Source of the DNA: Sphingomonas sanguinis
Lineage (GTDB): Bacteria > Pseudomonadota > Alphaproteobacteria > Sphingomonadales > Sphingomonadaceae
Length of the DNA stretch: 64,000 bases
Reading direction: 5' to 3'
NCBI RefSeq assembly: GCF_019297835.1
Contig: NZ_CP079203.1
Location: 345,001 to 409,000 of the forward strand
The position numbers and the translations under genes were made by a program. Below, piece by piece: positions 22,367 through 31,807 of the stretch (position 1 is the stretch's first letter; every line of letters begins with the position of its first letter). Below the pieces are notes generated by a model. That model was not told where the DNA came from. It saw nothing but the letters and a program-made list of their open reading frames with translations, and ran no database searches.

Positions 22367-25300
22367 CAGTTCGCCTCCTCCGCTTCTTCATCTGCAAGGA
22401 CGGGCCGGGGCCGTCCGGCGGGCGAGAACATTTCGATCAGCACCGGCAGCACCAGCAGGATCAGCGCGGGCGCGAGCAGGATACCGCCCACCACCACCAG
22501 GGCCAGCGGTCGTTGCACCTGCGCGCCGATCGCGGTCGACATGGCGGCAGGCAACAGGCCGAGACAGGCCGCAAGACAGGTCATCAGCACCGGCCGCAGC
22601 CGCGTCTCCGCCGCCTGAACCAGCGCCTGGCTCCGTTCGATCCCGCGTTCGACCAGTTCGTGGAAATAGGAGAGCACGATCACCCCTTCCATCGCCGCGA
22701 TACCGAACAGCGCGATGAAGCCGATCGCCGCCGACACGCTGAACGGCGTGCCCGTCAGCGCCAGCGCGAAGATGCCGCCGATCACCGTCATCGGCAGGAC
22801 GCTCGACACCAGCAACGTCTCGGTGATCGAGGAGAAGTGGAGGAACAGTAGCAGTCCGATCAGGACCAGCGTGATCGGCACGATCACCTCCAGCCGGTCG
22901 AGCGCGGCCTGGAGATCGCCGAATTCGCCCACCCATTCCAGATGCTGGCCGTCGCCCAGCGTCACATGGGTCGCGACCGCCTTTTGCGCGTCGGCCACCG
23001 CGCCGCCCAGATCGCGACCGCGCACGCTGAACTTGATCGGGATATAGCGGGTCTGCTGCTCGCGATAGATGAAGGACGGGCCGGAGATCAGCCGGACGGT
23101 GGCGACATCGCTCAAAGGCACCTGCGTCGTACCGCCCACCGCATTGCCGACACCGATCGGGATCGCGCGCAGATCGTCCAGCGTCGCACGCTGCGCGGTG
23201 TTCAGGCGGACCATGATCGGGAAGTTCCGGTCGCTGCCCTTCTCATAGAGATTGCCCGCCGCCTGGCCGCCGATCGCCGCCTGGACGACCGCGTTTACGT
23301 CGCCCGGCGCCAGGCCGTAGCGCGCCGCCTTTTCGCGATCGACGTCGATCTTGACCGTCGGCTGGCCCAGCGAGTTGAAGATCGACAGGTCGGTGATGCC
23401 CGGCGCCTTGGCCATCGCCGCCTTCACCGCCTCGGCAGTGCGCTGCAGGCTTTCCAGGTCGTTGCCGTAGAGCTTGACGGAGTTCTCGCCCTTCACGCCC
23501 GAAGCCGCTTCCTCGACATTGTCCTCAATATATTGCGAGAAGTTGAAGTCGACCCCGGCAAAGCTGGCCGCGAGCTTGCGGTTCATGTCGTCGGTCAGCT
23601 TTTCCTTGGTCATGCCGCTCGGCCATTCGCTGCGCGGCTTCAGGGGCACGAAGAATTCGGTGTTGAAGAAGCCGGTCGCATCCGTGCCGTCATCGGGGCG
23701 GCCATGCTGCGAGATGACGGTCGCGACTTCCGGGTAGCTCGCCAGGATGCGCCGCATATGGTTCACATATTCGTCGCCCGCCGCCAGCGAGACCGATTGC
23801 GGCATGGTCGCGCGGATCCAAAGATTGCCTTCCTCCAGATGCGGCAGGAACTCCAGGCCCAGGCCATGCGCGGCGACGATCGCCAGCAGGAAGAGCGCGC
23901 CCGCGATGGTCAGCGTCACCGCCCGCGCCCTCAGCGCCAGATGTAGCAGCGGATGATAGACCGAGTGGAGCCACCGCACGATCGCGGTCTCCCGCTCCTC
24001 CAGGTCCAGCCCGAGCAGGATCGCCGACAAGGCGGGCGACACGGTAAAGGTCGCGACCAGCCCGCCCGCGATCGCATAGGCATAGGTCCGTGCCATCGGC
24101 CCGAAGATGTGCCCCTCGATCCCGGTCAGGGTGAACAACGGCAGGAAGGACATGATGATGATCGCCGCCGAGAAGAAGATGGCGCGGTTCACCTCGCCGC
24201 TCGCCTCCGCGATGACGGCGATCTTGCGCGCCATCAGCTTGTCCTTGCGCAGTTTGACGTTGGGCGCCTCGGACAAATGGCGGAAGATATTCTCGACCAT
24301 GATGACGGTCGCATCGACGATCAGGCCAAAGTCGATCGCGCCGACCGAGAGCAAATTGGCGGACTCGCCCCGCGCGACCAGGATCATGACCGCCGTGAAC
24401 AGCGCGAAGGGGATGGTCGCCGCGACCACGATCGCGCTGCGCAGATTGCCGAGAAACACCCATTGGATCAGGAAGATCAGGATCACCCCGAACAGCAGAT
24501 TATGCATGACGGTGTGGGTGGTCAGGTCGATCAACTGGCTGCGATCATAGATGCGCTCGATGTGCACACCGGGCGGCAGGATGTTGGAGGCGTTGATCTT
24601 CTGCACCTCCGCCTCGACGGCGGCGATGGTGGGCGAGCTTTTTTCGCCACGATGCATCAGGACGATGCCTTCGACGATGTCGTTATCCTGATCCTGCCCC
24701 GCAATGCCCAGGCGGGGCAGATGGCCAACCTCGATCTTGGCCACGTCGCGCACGAAGACGGGGGCGCCGTTGACGGTCTTCAGGAACGTGTTGCGGATCT
24801 GGTCGGGCGACTGGATCAGGCCGACGCCGCGCACGATCGCCGCCTTCGGTCCCAGGTCGATGGTCTGCCCGCCGACATTGATGTTGGCGTTGTTCAGCGC
24901 CTGGAGCACCTGGGCGAGCGTCAGGCCGTTTGCCATCAACGCCTGCTTGTCGACCGCCACGTCATAGGTCTTGGTCTTGCCACCCCAGCCCGACACGTCG
25001 ATGACGCCCGGCACCGCCTTGAACCGGCGCTCCAGCATCCAGTCCTCGATGGTCTTCAGGTCCGTGACGGAATAGCCGGGCGGCCCGACGACGCGGTAGC
25101 GATAGATCTCGCCGATCGGGCTTTCGGGCGACAGCTGCGGCTGGACGCCGCCGGGCAAAGGCGGCAGCTGGCTCAGCTTGTTGATGACCCGCTGCTCGGC
25201 CTCTTCATAGGTAAAGTCGTAGGTGAACTGCACCTTCACGTCGGACAGGCCGAAGAGTGATATGGTGCGCACCGTCTTCACATGCGGGATGCCCGCCAGC

Positions 25301-25512
25301 TGGATCTCGATCGGGATGGTGATGTTGCGCTCGATCTCCTCGGCCGACTGACCCGGATATTGGGTGATGATGTCGACCAGAGGCGGGACGGGATCGGGAT
25401 AGGCCTCGATATTCAGGCGGCTGAAGGCGAAGGTCCCTGCGCCCAGCATGACGACGAAGAACAGGAGGACCAGCCAGCGGCGCTTCAGCGCGAAGTTGAC
25501 GACGGCGCCCAT
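22366..25512 (-). CDS. Heavy-metal efflux RND transporter (CzcA/CusA family)
   Basis: This 1048-residue inner-membrane proton-driven exporter has the RND layout: TM1 at about 12-30, a large periplasmic loop, TM2-6, a second loop and TM7-12. The TM4 motif DFGLIVDATVIMVEN supplies D394, D400 and E407, the charged pattern of the divalent-cation HME branch (Co/Zn/Cd/Ni) rather than the Cus copper/silver branch. It lies 4 bp after the adaptor gene. The metal cannot be fixed from sequence alone. The divergent two-component genes suggest induction by an external signal. Confidence 0.93.
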   Translation of the reverse strand: MGAVVNFALKRRWLVLLFFVVMLGAGTFAFSRLNIEAYPDPVPPLVDIITQYPGQSAEEIERNITIPIEIQLAGIPHVKTVRTISLFGLSDVKVQFTYDFTYEEAEQRVINKLSQLPPLPGGVQPQLSPESPIGEIYRYRVVGPPGYSVTDLKTIEDWMLERRFKAVPGVIDVSGWGGKTKTYDVAVDKQALMANGLTLAQVLQALNNANINVGGQTIDLGPKAAIVRGVGLIQSPDQIRNTFLKTVNGAPVFVRDVAKIEVGHLPRLGIAGQDQDNDIVEGIVLMHRGEKSSPTIAAVEAEVQKINASNILPPGVHIERIYDRSQLIDLTTHTVMHNLLFGVILIFLIQWVFLGNLRSAIVVAATIPFALFTAVMILVARGESANLLSVGAIDFGLIVDATVIMVENIFRHLSEAPNVKLRKDKLMARKIAVIAEASGEVNRAIFFSAAIIIMSFLPLFTLTGIEGHIFGPMARTYAYAIAGGLVATFTVSPALSAILLGLDLEERETAIVRWLHSVYHPLLHLALRARAVTLTIAGALFLLAIVAAHGLGLEFLPHLEEGNLWIRATMPQSVSLAAGDEYVNHMRRILASYPEVATVISQHGRPDDGTDATGFFNTEFFVPLKPRSEWPSGMTKEKLTDDMNRKLAASFAGVDFNFSQYIEDNVEEAASGVKGENSVKLYGNDLESLQRTAEAVKAAMAKAPGITDLSIFNSLGQPTVKIDVDREKAARYGLAPGDVNAVVQAAIGGQAAGNLYEKGSDRNFPIMVRLNTAQRATLDDLRAIPIGVGNAVGGTTQVPLSDVATVRLISGPSFIYREQQTRYIPIKFSVRGRDLGGAVADAQKAVATHVTLGDGQHLEWVGEFGDLQAALDRLEVIVPITLVLIGLLLFLHFSSITETLLVSSVLPMTVIGGIFALALTGTPFSVSAAIGFIALFGIAAMEGVIVLSYFHELVERGIERSQALVQAAETRLRPVLMTCLAACLGLLPAAMSTAIGAQVQRPLALVVVGGILLAPALILLVLPVLIEMFSPAGRPRPVLADEEAEEAN

Positions 25513-25516
25513 GGGA

Positions 25517-26713
25517 TCAGTCTCCGCCGTTCGCGCGGTCGATGAACACCGAGCCTTCGGTGACGACCGCTTCGCCCGGCGCGAGCCCTTGCGTCACCGT
25601 CACCGCGTCGCCCGTGCTGGTGCCGGTGCGGATCGCGCGCAGCGACAGGCTGTGTCGTTCGCGATGCGCGACCCAGACATGCGCGTCGTCGCCTTCGTAC
25701 AGGACCGCCATCGCCGGGATCTCGACCGCCTGCACGGCCGCGCCGTCCGACAACCGCGCGGTCGCGAACATGTTGGGGCGCAGCGCACCGTCCGGGTTGG
25801 CGATCTGCGCACGCACCACGATGCGGCGCGTGTTCGGATCGACGACCGGCGCAATGTAATAGACCCGCGCATCGAAAGTCCGGCCCGGAAAGGCCGGGAC
25901 GGTGACGGACAGAAGGGCTCCGCGCCTCAGTTTGCCCGCATCCGCCTCGCGCACATTGGCGACCAGCCAGACATCGCTCAGGTCGCTGATCGTAAACAGC
26001 GGCGTGCTGGCGCCAGAGGCGGCGCTTTCGACATATTGGCCGATCCCGGCGTTCCGCGCGGTAACGGTGCCGTCGATCGGGCTGCGAACGATCGCCTCGT
26101 CCCGGCCATGACCGGCCGTGCCGCCCAGCCCCAGCACCTGCAACCGGCCGCGCGCTGCCGACAGCTGGGCCTCGCTGCTCGCCAGCGTGCTGCGCGCGCT
26201 CGCCAGGTCGGCCTGTGCCTGCTGCACGTCGCGTTGCGCGGCACCCTGCACCGCGAGCAACGCCTGCTGGCGCGCGGCATTGGCCTCGGCGGTGGTCAGC
26301 GCCTTTCGGGCGGCGGCGGCGGCGGCCTCCGCCGTGGCGATATCGCTGCGCCCCTGCACCAGTTCCGAAGCGGCGATGGCATAGATGGGCTGGCCGGGCC
26401 GGACCACATCGCCAGGCTTCACGAAGATGCGCGAAATCCGGCCCGTGAAGGGCGAGAAGAGCTGCGTCGTGCGATCATCGTCGGTCGCGATCTGTCCATC
26501 GGTCAGCAGCGCGGGCGCGTATTGGTCGCCACCCGCCTTCGTGAAGCGCAGGTTCGCCCATTGCTGATCGGTAGGCCGGAACTCGCCGGGGGGCAGCGTG
26601 TCCTTTCGAGCGGGCGCCGCATCGTTCGATGACGAACAGGCGCCCAGCAGCAAAGCCAAGCCGACAGGGGCAAGTGCGGTCCAGAACCGTCGGTCGCGGG
26701 GAATGCAGGTCAT
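25517..26713 (-). CDS. RND efflux periplasmic adaptor (CzcB/CusB family)
   Basis: This 398-residue membrane-fusion lipoprotein has a signal peptide with lipobox LLLGAC. It has a barrel-sandwich lipoyl half-motif (FSPFTGRISRIFVKPGDVVRPGQPIYAI), an alpha-hairpin rich in Ala and Gln (about 115-195), the second lipoyl half (IVRSPIDGTVTARNAGIGQYV) and a beta-barrel domain. The start at 26713 gives a clean signal peptide; an earlier ATG at 26761 would add an unlikely tail. It is the first gene of the pump operon. Confidence 0.92.
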   Translation of the reverse strand: MTCIPRDRRFWTALAPVGLALLLGACSSSNDAAPARKDTLPPGEFRPTDQQWANLRFTKAGGDQYAPALLTDGQIATDDDRTTQLFSPFTGRISRIFVKPGDVVRPGQPIYAIAASELVQGRSDIATAEAAAAAARKALTTAEANAARQQALLAVQGAAQRDVQQAQADLASARSTLASSEAQLSAARGRLQVLGLGGTAGHGRDEAIVRSPIDGTVTARNAGIGQYVESAASGASTPLFTISDLSDVWLVANVREADAGKLRRGALLSVTVPAFPGRTFDARVYYIAPVVDPNTRRIVVRAQIANPDGALRPNMFATARLSDGAAVQAVEIPAMAVLYEGDDAHVWVAHRERHSLSLRAIRTGTSTGDAVTVTQGLAPGEAVVTEGSVFIDRANGGD

Positions 26714-26833
26714 GCGCGGGGCGTAGGGGCAGGCTTGGTTTACCGGCAATCGCCCAACCATATGGCTCGGCTATACTTTGGTATATGCCAATCCGGCTCG
26801 ACGGAGAGCGGCTCCGAGTCGATAAGAAACGCC

Positions 26834-27910
26834 ATGCTCCGCAAGGACCCTCTACAGGCCAATGCTCGTGCCCTCCACTGGATCACCGGAGCGGCTGTCG
26901 CGCTTCTGATCCTCGCCATCTTCGTGGTCGATGTCCTGACCGACCGGCTGATCGCGGTCGCGGTGCTCTATGTCGTACCGGTGCTGCTGTCGCTCCGGGC
27001 GTTTCCGCGCGCGCAGGTGACGGCGCTGGCGGCAGGATGCGTGGTCCTGACCATGCTGGGCACGCCGCTGACCCGGTTCGGCATGACCGAAGCGGGGGTC
27101 GTCAATCTGGCCATCAGCATCGTCGCGATCGTCACCACCGGCTATCTGGGCCTGCGCACCCTGTCGCACGAGGCCGCCTCGCATGAGGCGCGCGAGCATA
27201 TGCGCCGCTTGTCGCGGATCGGAAATCTGGGCGAACTCGCCTCCTCGATCGCGCATGAGGTGAACCAGCCGCTGGCCGCCATCGCGGGCAGCGCGGGCGC
27301 GTGTCGGCGCTGGCTGGAGGCAACACCGCCGGACCTGAGCAAGGCCAAGGAGTCGCTCGACCGGATAAGCCGCGACGCTGCGCGCGCCGGGGACGTGGTG
27401 GCCGGCGTGCGCCGTCTGGCCAGCCGGAAGGCGGCGACGCCCGAATGGACCGACATGGGCGAGCTGGTCGAACAATGCGTCGCCATCGCCCGCGCCGAAC
27501 TCGATCGCCAGCAGATCCGGCTCGACCTCGACCTGCCGCCCGAAGGCCCGCTGGTCTGGGGCGACAGGGTGCAGATCCAGCAAATCGTCCTCAACCTGCT
27601 GATCAACGCGATCGAAAGCCTGGGCGAGAACGGAGCCGCCGAACGGCGCATCCTTGTCATGGTGGCCCGGAATGACAGCATGATCGTTCTGAGCGTCGCG
27701 GACACCGGCCCCGGCCTGTCGCGCGACGCGGCCGGCCATTTGTGGGAGCCGTTCTGGACCAGCAAGGACGGCGGCGTCGGCCTAGGCCTGACCATCAGCC
27801 GGACCATTGCCGAGGCGCATGGCGGCGCGCTGGAATGCCGTCCGCGTGGCGGCGCGGGTGCGGTGTTTGAACTGCGCCTGCCTATGGCGCAGGAGGACAC
27901 GCATGGTTGA
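26834..27910 (+). CDS. Membrane sensor histidine kinase
   Basis: This protein of about 358 residues has four or so hydrophobic segments in its first 110 residues. A coiled linker follows, then a HisKA box with the phospho-acceptor His in SSIAHEVNQPLAAI. An HATPase_c domain has the N box (LNLLINAIESL), G1 (VADTGPGL) and G2 (GGVGLGLTISRTI). The HEVNQPLAA form is typical of FixL-type kinases. The start is uncertain; ATG 26834 puts TM1 soon after the N-terminus. It overlaps the regulator gene and is divergent from the pump operon, which it may control. Confidence 0.87.
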   Translation: MLRKDPLQANARALHWITGAAVALLILAIFVVDVLTDRLIAVAVLYVVPVLLSLRAFPRAQVTALAAGCVVLTMLGTPLTRFGMTEAGVVNLAISIVAIVTTGYLGLRTLSHEAASHEAREHMRRLSRIGNLGELASSIAHEVNQPLAAIAGSAGACRRWLEATPPDLSKAKESLDRISRDAARAGDVVAGVRRLASRKAATPEWTDMGELVEQCVAIARAELDRQQIRLDLDLPPEGPLVWGDRVQIQQIVLNLLINAIESLGENGAAERRILVMVARNDSMIVLSVADTGPGLSRDAAGHLWEPFWTSKDGGVGLGLTISRTIAEAHGGALECRPRGGAGAVFELRLPMAQEDTHG

Positions 27911-28559
27911 TGCCGCGCATGAGGGACCGCTCGTCCGGATCGTCGACGATCAATTTTCGGTGCGCGAGGCGGTGGCCGACTTGCTCGCCTCGGTCGGGCT
28001 TGCGACGCGCGGTTACGCCTCGGTCGCCGATTTCCACGAGCGGGACGAACCGGCGCGTCCCGGTTGCCTGATCCTCGACGTGCGTATGCCGGGCAGCAGC
28101 GGCTTCGACCTGTTCGCCACCATGGAGGCCGAGGGTAACGGCCTGCCGGTCGTCTTCGTCACGGGACATGGCGACATAGCCATGGCGGTCCGCGCAATGA
28201 AGGCGGGCGCTGTCGACTTCATCGCCAAACCATTCAACGACCAGCATCTGATCGACGCGGTCAATGCCGCGATCCGTGAGGACGGCGTGCGACGCCGGGC
28301 GGCCCGCGCCGCCGCCGACGCGGCCCGTCGCCTGTCTAGCCTGAGCGAGGGCGAGTATGAAGTCCTGCGCCTGACCGTCGAGGGCCTGCGCATCAAGCAG
28401 ATCGCTGACCGACTGACCATCAGCGAGATCACCGTCAAGACGCGGCGCGCCCGGATGATGCAGAAGCTTGGCATCACCTCCCTGCTTGAACTCCTGCAAA
28501 TTCATACGTTGGGATCAACCAGATGTGGAGGAGCGCGCGGGGGGGAGTTTAACCTCTAA
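27903..28559 (+). CDS. FixJ-type response regulator
   Basis: This 218-residue protein has a receiver domain (about 10-125, phospho-acceptor D59 in LILDVRMPG, K109 in IAKPF). A LuxR-type helix-turn-helix follows (about 135-195: LSEGEYEVLRLTVEGLRIKQ, then IADRLTISEITVKTRRARMM). The start overlaps the kinase gene. The last 20 or so residues (after LLELLQIHT) are Gly/Arg-rich and run into the edge of an IS5 remnant at about 28540, so the natural C-terminus may have been replaced. The DNA-binding domain itself is complete. Confidence 0.87.
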   Translation: MVDAAHEGPLVRIVDDQFSVREAVADLLASVGLATRGYASVADFHERDEPARPGCLILDVRMPGSSGFDLFATMEAEGNGLPVVFVTGHGDIAMAVRAMKAGAVDFIAKPFNDQHLIDAVNAAIREDGVRRRAARAAADAARRLSSLSEGEYEVLRLTVEGLRIKQIADRLTISEITVKTRRARMMQKLGITSLLELLQIHTLGSTRCGGARGGEFNL

Positions 28560-29076
28560 AAGTCCGACCCATGATTCGAGTTTGGCGATACGTCGGGTCA
28601 TGCGCCTGACGGAAGCAATGAGGAGCCATGCTTCAGAGGAGGCGATGGTTGCCTCCCAGCCCTTGGCGAGGCGACGGCGTCGACTGAGCCATGCGATGGT
28701 GCGCTCGGCCAGCCATCGGCGGGGCAGGGCGACAAAGCGGTGGGTGTCGGAACGGTTGACGATCTCAATGGCGAGGCGGTCGACGGCGTCTGCCAGCTTC
28801 TGTCCGGCATAGCCGCCATCGGCAAAGAAACGGGACAGTGACGGATAGGCGCCCCGGCAGCGTTCGATGAGGTCTGGCGCGCCATCGCGATCCTGGATGC
28901 CAGCATGACGCACCAGTCCGTCGAGCAGGCTGCCGGCCGTGTCGGTCGCGATGTGGCGCTTGCGCCCTTTGACCTTCTTGCTCGCGTCATAGCCGCGAGG
29001 TGGTTTTCACCGACTGACTATCGATGATACCTGTGGTCGGTTCGGTTTCACGGCCTTCGGCGACACGTACCCCGGC
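28516..29076 (-). pseudogene. IS5-family transposase remnant (IS427-like)
   Basis: The C-terminal half of an IS5-family transposase is readable: PRGYDASKKVKGRKRH, then GLVRHAGIQDRDGAPDL, FFADGGYAGQKL and RRWLAERTIAWL. A short upstream piece, GRETEPTTGIIDSQSVKT, is in a different frame, and the residues between the two are missing (about 28995-29010). The N-terminal third and one IS end cannot be found. The left edge (GAGTTTAACCTC near 28548) abuts the response-regulator gene. Confidence 0.8.
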
Positions 29077-29307
29077 CGCAGATCCCGTGCGCGGTGCAGG
29101 TGCGGACGGCCGACCTTCGTCGTTCGGGTCAGAAAGGGGACGATAACTGCCGATCCCCGTCGGTGTAGTCGCTTGCGGACCGCAGACCTCTTCCGTCATG
29201 TCTCCGGCGAGCGGTTTCGGTCCAGCCCCTGTGATCCTCGTGGTCTTCGCAAACCGCGGTGACTCACAACTGGCCGAGATCGCTCTACTCAATATTCGGT
29301 CGGGCTC

Positions 29308-29840
29308 TTAGGCCAATGTGGCAGCGACGAGCCGACCGATGCCAGCGAACGCCCTGTCGAACTGCTTCTCAGTCGGTTTGCCTCCACGCGTATAGACCGC
29401 GATGACGATCGGCTTGTCGGCTGTGGGCCAAGCAACTGCGATGTCACCGGCCATGTCGCGCCCGTTGCGGCCGGTCTTGTTACCGATCCGCCAGCGTTTG
29501 GGCAGGCCACCGTGCAGTCGAGGATTGGTCTGATTTCCGACCAGCCAGCGCGTCAACAACGCCTTCTACCGATCGGATAGCACGTGGCCAAGAACCACCT
29601 TTTGCAGGGTGGCGGCCATCGCTGCCGGCGTTGTCGAGTCATCCGGCCCGCCAGATGGCACACGATCGAGCGCCGGTTCGTAGTGATTGATCCGCGTCGC
29701 CACGTCTCCGATCGAACGCAGGTACGCGGTCAGTGCGGTCGGACCAGGTACTTGGCCATCAGCAGGTTGGCGCACACGCCAGCGCGGGGATGCCCAAGGC
29801 CATAGTGCACCTCGTCAGCTTCATCCTCGAATACCTCCAC
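29308..29840 (-). pseudogene. Class A beta-lactamase, 3' fragment, inactivated
   Basis: The C-terminal half of a class A serine beta-lactamase is recognisable: TALTAYLRSIGD, then TTPAAMAATLQKVVLG, LTRWLVGNQT and the KTG-box segment IGNKTGRNG, with DIAVAWP after it. It carries an in-frame amber codon at 29566-29568 and a frameshift near 29750. The SxxK half is absent, and the SDN box position reads Arg-Ala-Gly. The gene is therefore dead and confers no activity. Confidence 0.75.
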
Positions 29841-29871
29841 TTCTGATAATGCGAACAGGATGGGGGGCAGA

Positions 29872-31386
29872 TCAGGGGCGACGCGGTGCTTGCAGTCGCT
29901 TCAGCGCATCGGCAGCGTAACTGTTGGTTGGATCGAGTGCCAGCGAGCGGCGGAACAGGTCGATGGCCTGTTTCGGATTACCCTCCGCAACAGCGATATC
30001 CGCCAATCCGTCATGGCTATAGGCGGATTTGGGATAGACCGTCAGGTTGAAGCGGAAGATCGCCTTGGCTTCCGCATAGCGATGCGCCTCATACAAATCG
30101 TATCCCAGCCCCACCAGCGCGTCGTCGCTGAAGTCGAGCTTCGCGGCCGATCGTTTCAGTTCCCCGTATCGGGCGATGGCGCCGGCCACGCCGTCGCGGT
30201 CGATCCGGTCCCACATTATCTCGCGAAGTTGCGCGACCGGCAGCGTCACGGGCTGACCGAAGGCGATGGCGGCCATCGCGTTGCCAACCTTGCCTGCCGA
30301 GGCGCGGTCGCTGTTGCTCAGCACAATCGCGGTGAGATCATCGGCGGGGAAACGGATGATGTACGTCGAGAAGCCGTTGTCGCTGCCCGAATGATCCATC
30401 TCGTGTCGACCGAACCGCTCGGCGATCCGCCATCCGAAGCCATAGTTTCCCTTGCTAGGCGTGAACATCGCGTCGAGCGACGCCTGGCTGACCAGCTTGC
30501 CGGGCACGAGCGCGCGGTCCCACAGCAGCAGGTCGCCGATTGTCGAATACAGCCCGCCTGCGGAATAGCCGACCGTACGACTGATGATCGGCGCGTTGAT
30601 GAAGGTGGTGCCGAGTGAATAATAGCCCGACGCACGACGCGGGATCAGCGCACGCGTGTCGTCGTCGCCGCTGTGCGTCATGCCGAGCGGCACGAAGATG
30701 CGTTGTTTCACATACGCCGCCCAGCCCATGCCCGACGCGCTCTCGACGATGAGGCCGAGCAGATGATAACCGGAGTTGGAATAGTCGTACTTCTCGCCCG
30801 GCGTAAACTTGAGCGGCAGATCACGGAACAGCGCGACCAGCTCGGCCGGCTTGTAGTCGCGCCGCGACAGCACCTCGTCCCATTCGGGCAGGCTAGAGAA
30901 GTTGGGGATGCCAGACGTGTGGTTCAGCAACTGGCGGATCGTTATCGGTATCCACGCGGCGGGGCAGTTGCTCAGATGGCGGCAGATCGGATCATCGATC
31001 TTGAGCTTGCCCTGTTCCTGAAGCTGCATCACCGCCAATGCGGTAAACTGCTTGGTGACAGACGCGAGGCGGAACACGGTGTCGAGGCCATTCGGCACTC
31101 CGAGCTCGTAATTCGCCATGCCGTAGCTGCGTGCAAACACCGGCTTTCCGCCCCGTGCCAGCAGCACGGTTCCGGAGAACTGCTCGTTACGCGTCGCGGC
31201 GCGGAGATAGTCGTCGAGCGCCGCATCGAGCGCCTGTCCGGTCGGGGCAGTCACGGATGGCGTCGGGTTTGCCTGCACCTGCGCTGCGGCAGGAGAGGCG
31301 TTGCCGGCCAGCGCCAGCGCCAGCGCACCCCACGCCACGGTTGCGAGGACTCGTCGCCGGCGCCCCGTCCGCCTTCGTTCAGTCAT
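29872..31386 (-). CDS. Exported serine hydrolase (class C beta-lactamase/PBP fold) with TPR tail
   Basis: This 504-residue protein has a cleavable signal peptide (about 1-36, ending SPAAAQ). The beta-lactamase/transpeptidase-like domain has catalytic S109-V-T-K112, Y201-S202-N203 and H332-S-G. Two or three TPR-like helical repeats fill about 430-500 (YDLYEAHRYAEAKAIFRFNL ... GNPKQAIDLFRRSLALDP). Members of this family are mostly esterases, D-aminopeptidases or peptidases rather than true resistance enzymes, and HSG in place of KTG fits that. It is transcribed alone and the frame is intact. Confidence 0.88.
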   Translation of the reverse strand: MTERRRTGRRRRVLATVAWGALALALAGNASPAAAQVQANPTPSVTAPTGQALDAALDDYLRAATRNEQFSGTVLLARGGKPVFARSYGMANYELGVPNGLDTVFRLASVTKQFTALAVMQLQEQGKLKIDDPICRHLSNCPAAWIPITIRQLLNHTSGIPNFSSLPEWDEVLSRRDYKPAELVALFRDLPLKFTPGEKYDYSNSGYHLLGLIVESASGMGWAAYVKQRIFVPLGMTHSGDDDTRALIPRRASGYYSLGTTFINAPIISRTVGYSAGGLYSTIGDLLLWDRALVPGKLVSQASLDAMFTPSKGNYGFGWRIAERFGRHEMDHSGSDNGFSTYIIRFPADDLTAIVLSNSDRASAGKVGNAMAAIAFGQPVTLPVAQLREIMWDRIDRDGVAGAIARYGELKRSAAKLDFSDDALVGLGYDLYEAHRYAEAKAIFRFNLTVYPKSAYSHDGLADIAVAEGNPKQAIDLFRRSLALDPTNSYAADALKRLQAPRRP

Positions 31387-31807
31387 CGTCAGTGTTCCCC
31401 CGGTTCCGCAGTTAAGCGAGCACCACGACCGCGTGTATTGTCATGGTAATACGCTGCGGAGCAGGTAAGACAAGAGCCCGCATATTCCGCGGAGCACGAT
31501 TATCAGGCAATGCCTATCTCCGAATTAGATCGTTTTTGGACAGCTAACGGCCGCCCGGCCTGCGCCGATGCTGGCTGCACGGCTCCCGCTCCGGATATGA
31601 ATGAACGTCTGAAGTTGGGAAGCGACAAAGATGGCGCGGATAACCGAATGTGGGTCTCCTCGGCGGTAGGGTAGGGCGGCTTTCGTCATGTTTCGGACAG
31701 CGGTGGTTATTCGTGACGTGGAATTACAACGAGACGTCGACCATCAACCCGCCGGCTTGTAGCGCGGCGTAACCGAATTCACGCCACGCAATCCTGCCCC
31801 CTTCTAA
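31387..31807. other. Gene-free stretch
   Basis: No frame here is convincing. The right part is downstream of mntP and the left part must contain the serine hydrolase promoter. On the minus strand, 31734-31775 reads GYAALQAGGLMVDVSL followed by a stop, which looks like the end of some lost protein but is too short to assign. Confidence 0.5.

Noticed and set aside
23953..25260. 435-codon plus-strand frame
   Set aside because: It is antisense to the RND pump gene.
29872..31386. Calling the serine hydrolase an AmpC resistance enzyme
   Set aside because: It has HSG instead of KTG, a TPR tail and no ampR neighbour. The fold covers many peptidases and esterases.
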